Origin: Clostridium cavendishii DSM 21758
GTDB lineage: Bacteria > Bacillota > Clostridia > Clostridiales > Clostridiaceae
NCBI RefSeq assembly: GCF_900141845.1
Contig: NZ_FQZB01000003.1
Span: 1-64,000 of the forward strand
Reading direction: 5' to 3'
DNA length: 64,000 nt
Shown: positions 60,828 through 64,000 of the stretch, piece after piece
How the letters are laid out: each line of letters opens with the position of its first letter
Numbering within the stretch: the first letter of the stretch is position 1
Made by a program: the position numbers and the translations under genes
The notes under the pieces: model-generated
What the model was told of the DNA's origin: nothing
What the model saw: only the letters and a program-made list of their open reading frames with translations
Databases searched by the model: none

Positions 60828-62780
60828 TTATCTATTTCCTCCATTCACTTGTTCTACCCAAGTAGAGCCTGATGGTCCTGGATTAATCGGATTTGGTAAA
60901 TATGATTTTACAACTCTTACTATTGTTAAGAAGTCATATCTGTACGAAATTGTATTATCTCCCCAATGCTTGGACAACAAATCAAATGCTTTATGAACAT
61001 CATTAACCATTGCATCCCATTCTGTATCTGTAGGTGTTCCTTTTTTATAGAACTTTCTTAACTCTTTTAGATAATTATCTACCTCTTCCCTAGTTAATTT
61101 TGCATCATATATATTATCTTTTTCATTATCCATTTGAGTTATTATATTTTCTATATTCTCTATATGATTTGCAAAACCAGATAAATTGAAATCTTTATTT
61201 ATATCAGTACTATTAATAGCCTTTTCCCTATTGTCTGTAAATAAATTTCTTTGAAGCAATCCATAAACTCCTCTGTTATAAGCATTATCAACTAAAACAA
61301 ATTCTGCCCATGGATCCTTAGCCCCTTTTAAAAATTCGTCAAATTTATTCTTTGGAATAGCATTTAAGAATTCCCTAGTCAATGTTATAGATATTCCAGA
61401 ACTTAACGCTGCTGTAGTATATGATGGATCATCTACTTCTCCTGTTTTTAAAGTTACAAAATCATCATGTGTTGCTGAATCTCCTAAATAATCTACATAT
61501 TGTTTTTTAACTTCATTAAAATTTCCTGCTTCTTGTTGGAAAGGTCCGTCTGGATGTTTCTTTTGAATAGGCCAATAATATTGTTGTCCATCAACCATTA
61601 CTGGATTTGCTGTTTCTCCAGCTGCAGGTGGTACTAATGCACAGGTGCAATTCTCTTTTATTGATAAACCAACCAAAAAATTATGATTCAATTTAAATAA
61701 CTCTTCTGTTGTCCCAATTCCCATAGCTAAATATTTTGAAGGCATCCATATTCTAAGATCATTATAACCATTAACCTTCATAGGCATTTTTTTAGGTAGT
61801 CCAATAACTATTTGTGTTGGGTGACTTGGATTATAAGTTATAAGCTTATTCCCTGTATTAGTCTTAACATCATTATTATAATATTCATTTTCATTTGCTA
61901 CTAAATCACTTATTTTTAAATCTTTCTTACCTTTTTCCCAAGTTGATGGTAACTTAGCATATTCAGGATATACTACATTTCCTCTAAATTGATTAGGTTT
62001 TATATTAGTAGGATTTATACTGTTTCCATCCTTTTTTGCCTTTACAATAAATACTCTACTTGTATTTAACGGTATTAATTGCTCATCTTGTTTTAAATTT
62101 ATTGTTACATTATTTCCATCCTGCTTAAAAGAAGCTGCATTTGCCACTTCTAATATTTGAGCTGATGTATTAAAACTTAATCCCCAACTTGAAAAATCAT
62201 TACCTCCCCATATATACGATTTATTAGGGTTAGCAATATAAACTGCCCATTGTACTGTATCCTCATTTTCGTCTACTACTTTATATCCTACCGCTGGCTG
62301 ACCTACTGCTTTATCTGGCAAAACAATATCTATCTTATTCTCATTTTTAGTTACTTTATGAGTAATTGAATTTTGACTCATAGTTTTTCCAAAGCTATTA
62401 ATAAGTTCTGCCGTATACACATACTCTCCATTTAATTTATTTTTAAATTGTTTTTCTGCCTTTTGTGCATTAGGTGAATTATTTACTAGTTTTTCTTCCC
62501 ATACTAATTTTCCGTTTTCATAAAGTCGCCAACTATCTGCATTATTTCCATACCATAAACTCATACTTATAGTATAATCTGTTTCTCCATTCCAAGCATC
62601 CTTTGTAAGTGTAGAAACTGCTGGTGCTCCAGTTGTATTTGAAACTGCACTAACAATAGTACTTGTCTCTTTAGAATTATCCTTGGTTTGAGCCATAGCT
62701 TGTACCACACTAGGTGATACTTCTGTCATAATCATGGTAGCTACTACTAACTTTACAATTAACCTTGCGCTTTTACTCAT
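60828..62780 (-). CDS. Secreted protein with chitinase-type Ig and CBM-like domains and a possible lysozyme/chitinase-like C-terminal domain
   Basis: 650 residues from the ATG at 62780 (MSKSARLIVK), which has AAGGAGG 9 nt upstream; the longer frame begins at or before the predicted transcription start. The signal peptide ends near 'SVVQAMA' (about 30). An Ig-like module typical of chitinases ('NNADSWRLYENGKLVWEE') spans about 57-145, and a CBM-like beta-sandwich ('GGNDFSSWGLSFNTSA') about 150-250. The C-terminal helical part (about 340-640) has 'FLVGLSIKEN' (Glu376), 'HPDGPFQQEAGNF' and 'DNAYNRGVYGLLQRN', which resemble the catalytic-Glu and AYN segments of GH19/GH23-type lysozyme folds. That enzyme assignment is inference. 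It is a paralogue of the next gene upstream. Confidence 0.72.
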   Translation of the reverse strand: MSKSARLIVKLVVATMIMTEVSPSVVQAMAQTKDNSKETSTIVSAVSNTTGAPAVSTLTKDAWNGETDYTISMSLWYGNNADSWRLYENGKLVWEEKLVNNSPNAQKAEKQFKNKLNGEYVYTAELINSFGKTMSQNSITHKVTKNENKIDIVLPDKAVGQPAVGYKVVDENEDTVQWAVYIANPNKSYIWGGNDFSSWGLSFNTSAQILEVANAASFKQDGNNVTINLKQDEQLIPLNTSRVFIVKAKKDGNSINPTNIKPNQFRGNVVYPEYAKLPSTWEKGKKDLKISDLVANENEYYNNDVKTNTGNKLITYNPSHPTQIVIGLPKKMPMKVNGYNDLRIWMPSKYLAMGIGTTEELFKLNHNFLVGLSIKENCTCALVPPAAGETANPVMVDGQQYYWPIQKKHPDGPFQQEAGNFNEVKKQYVDYLGDSATHDDFVTLKTGEVDDPSYTTAALSSGISITLTREFLNAIPKNKFDEFLKGAKDPWAEFVLVDNAYNRGVYGLLQRNLFTDNREKAINSTDINKDFNLSGFANHIENIENIITQMDNEKDNIYDAKLTREEVDNYLKELRKFYKKGTPTDTEWDAMVNDVHKAFDLLSKHWGDNTISYRYDFLTIVRVVKSYLPNPINPGPSGSTWVEQVNGGNR

Positions 62781-62814
62781 AAAAAAACGCCTCCTTATTA
62801 AATAATTCAACTAA

Positions 62815-62843
62815 ATAATAGCACTTATTGTAAACATTTTCAA
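62815..62843 (-). promoter_or_regulatory. Promoter for secreted protein gene 60828-62780
   Basis: Minus strand TTGAAA, a 17-nt spacer and TATTAT. The transcription start is predicted near 62808, which supports the ATG at 62780. Confidence 0.62.
62829..62842. promoter_or_regulatory. Candidate CcpA catabolite-responsive element (cre)
   Basis: TGAAAATGTTTACA on the minus strand fits the cre consensus TGWAANCGNTNWCA at all fixed positions except the central C. It covers most of the -35 box and spacer, where CcpA binding would repress. Confidence 0.5.
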
Positions 62844-63047
62844 TATATGTAATAACTTTTTCTTATGTTTTATTTTTATAGCTTTAACCCCTATTTCCAA
62901 ATAAACACATAGTTAATAGTATATACTTATTTCAATGAACTTCTAAATTTAAATTATTAACTGTTCAAAAAATCATTAATATATAATTATTTATTAAAAA
63001 TTATATATTAACTATTTGCTAAGTAGCATAATGTTAAAGTTAGTTAA

Positions 63048-63078
63048 AAAAGCCATTTATAAAATATAAATGGCTTTT
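63048..63078 (-). terminator. Terminator after upstream secreted paralogue
   Basis: AAAAGCCATTTATA / TATAAATGGCTTTT is a perfect 14-bp stem with loop AAA, 8 nt after the stop codon. Confidence 0.85.
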
Positions 63079-63086
63079 AAAAATTT

Positions 63087-64000
63087 CTATCTATTTCCAC
63101 CATTTACCTGTTCAACCCAAGAAGGACCTGATGGACCTGGATTCATTGGATTTGGTAAATATGCTTTTGCTACCCTTAATATTGTTAAAAAATCATATCT
63201 ATAAGAAATTGTATTGTCACCCCAATGCTTGGACAATAAATCAAATGTATTATGAACATCATTAACCATTGCATTCCATTCTGCATCTGTAGGTGTTCCT
63301 TTTTTATAAAAATTTCTTAATTCTTTTAAATAATTATCCACTTCTTCCTTTGTCAATTTCGCATCATATATATTATCTTTCTCATTATCCATTTGAGTTA
63401 TTATATTTCTTATTGTTTCAATATGACTTGCAAAACCTGATAAATCAAAATCCTTGTTTATATCAGTACTATTCATAGCCTTTTCTCTATTAGTAGTAAA
63501 TAAATTTCTTTGAAGCAATCCATAAACTCCTCTATTATATGCATTATCCACTAATACAAATTCTGCCCATGGATCCTTTGCTCCCTTTATAAATTCATCA
63601 AATCTATTTTTAGGAATAGCATTTAAAAACTCTCTAGTTAAAGTTAATGATATACCTGAACTTATGGCAGATGTAACATATGAAGAATCATCTGGTTCTC
63701 CAGTTTTTAAAGTTACAAAATTCTCATGTTCTGCAGTATCACCTAAATAATCTACATACTGCTTCTTTACCTCATTAAAGTTTCCCTTCTCCTGTTGGAA
63801 AGGTCCATCTGGATGTTTTTTCTGAATAGGCCAAGACCAAAGCTTGCCATCCACCATTACTTTATTTTCACTATATCCTGATTCAATAGGTGCTAACCCA
63901 CAAGTAAAATTTTCTTTTATAGATAATCCTACTAAAAAATTTGGATTAAATTTAAATAATTCTTGATCTGTTCCTATTCCCATAGCTAAATATTTAGATG
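63087..64000 (-). CDS. Secreted-protein paralogue, N-terminus beyond window
   Basis: The frame is open to the right edge, about 304 codons. An internal ATG at 63983 is not the start, because upstream codons continue the homology (SKYLAMGIG in both copies). The visible part equals the C-terminal domain of the protein at 60828-62780. By eye about 50 of 298 residues differ, roughly 83% identity, with differences clustered just after 'SIKENFTCG' and around the 'MVDGKLWSWP' region. The putative key segments (SIKEN, HPDGPFQQE, AYNRGVYG) are unchanged. It probably also has a signal peptide and binding modules outside the window. Confidence 0.75.
   Translation of the reverse strand, partial: SKYLAMGIGTDQELFKFNPNFLVGLSIKENFTCGLAPIESGYSENKVMVDGKLWSWPIQKKHPDGPFQQEKGNFNEVKKQYVDYLGDTAEHENFVTLKTGEPDDSSYVTSAISSGISLTLTREFLNAIPKNRFDEFIKGAKDPWAEFVLVDNAYNRGVYGLLQRNLFTTNREKAMNSTDINKDFDLSGFASHIETIRNIITQMDNEKDNIYDAKLTKEEVDNYLKELRNFYKKGTPTDAEWNAMVNDVHNTFDLLSKHWGDNTISYRYDFLTILRVAKAYLPNPMNPGPSGPSWVEQVNGGNR

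Larger units (their letters stand above)
62781..63086. other. Intergenic region between the two secreted paralogues
   Basis: 306 bp with no gene. It holds the terminator of the upstream paralogue (63048-63078), a stretch of A+T-rich DNA, and the promoter (62815-62843) with the overlapping cre-like site and the ribosome binding site of the downstream gene. Confidence 0.65.

Noticed and set aside
60828..64000. Single gene interrupted by a frameshift
   Set aside because: Each copy has its own stop and terminator, and the complete downstream copy has its own promoter, ribosome binding site and signal peptide, so they are tandem paralogues.

Overview
The window looks like a chromosomal segment of a low-GC, spore-forming, anaerobic Clostridium (Firmicutes). 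The evidence is a strong A+T bias, AGGAGG-type ribosome binding sites, a BofC-like gene next to ruvAB, the SCIFF peptide and its radical-SAM maturase beside yajC/secDF, reverse rubrerythrin, a SufCBDSU operon, HemZ, and a fused 2-hydroxyacyl-CoA dehydratase/activase protein. I see no rRNA, tRNA, CRISPR array, insertion sequence or prophage. I do not name a species.

Layout. 1-4.1 kb (minus): an unusual RTX-type calcium-binding protein with an alpha/beta-hydrolase domain, cut by the left edge, preceded by a small lipoprotein gene. 4.2-7.6 kb: an N-degron module (aat, clpA, clpS). 7.7-9.6 kb: two unknown membrane proteins. 9.7-16.2 kb: an internally duplicated HNH-like protein, a divergent TruA, the 1425-residue dehydratase-activase fusion and a TPR protein. 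16.3-19.4 kb: M16 peptidase, recX and a membrane transglutaminase. 19.5-21.8 kb: a two-component system. 21.8-25.6 kb: SDR, M19 dipeptidase and two unknown proteins. 25.6-28.9 kb: glyA, a split ThrE-type exporter and a small unknown. 28.9-29.4 kb: a CsoR-like regulator with an altered ligand set.

29.5-37.3 kb is a tight minus-strand translation and stringent-response operon (relA, dtd, metallo-beta-lactamase-fold hydrolase, hemZ, hisS, aspS) with its own promoter. It is followed upstream by apt and a shortened RecJ-like protein that occupies the usual recJ position but lacks the DHH motif. 39.0-48.2 kb is the conserved minus-strand array bofC-like, ruvA, ruvB, queA, tgt, yajC, TIGR04086 protein, SCIFF peptide, SCIFF maturase, secD, secF. 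Divergent from it at 48.4-53.4 kb is the suf operon for Fe-S cluster assembly, with a sigma-A promoter and a nearby inverted repeat that may be an Rrf2-type operator.

53.4-60.7 kb holds YitT, a small unknown protein, an orphan PTS IIB-like protein, a class V aminotransferase paired with an ECF S component, reverse rubrerythrin with a DUF1540 protein, a class I aminotransferase and a degenerate Nudix protein. 60.8-64.0 kb holds two tandem paralogous secreted proteins. The complete one has chitinase-type Ig and CBM-like modules, a C-terminal domain I suspect is lysozyme/chitinase-like, and a promoter overlapped by a near-consensus CcpA cre site.

Many convergent gene pairs are separated by strong bidirectional stem-loop terminators, which supports the gene boundaries. 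Several start codons were moved from the longest reading frame because a promoter or a ribosome binding site lies inside the longer version.
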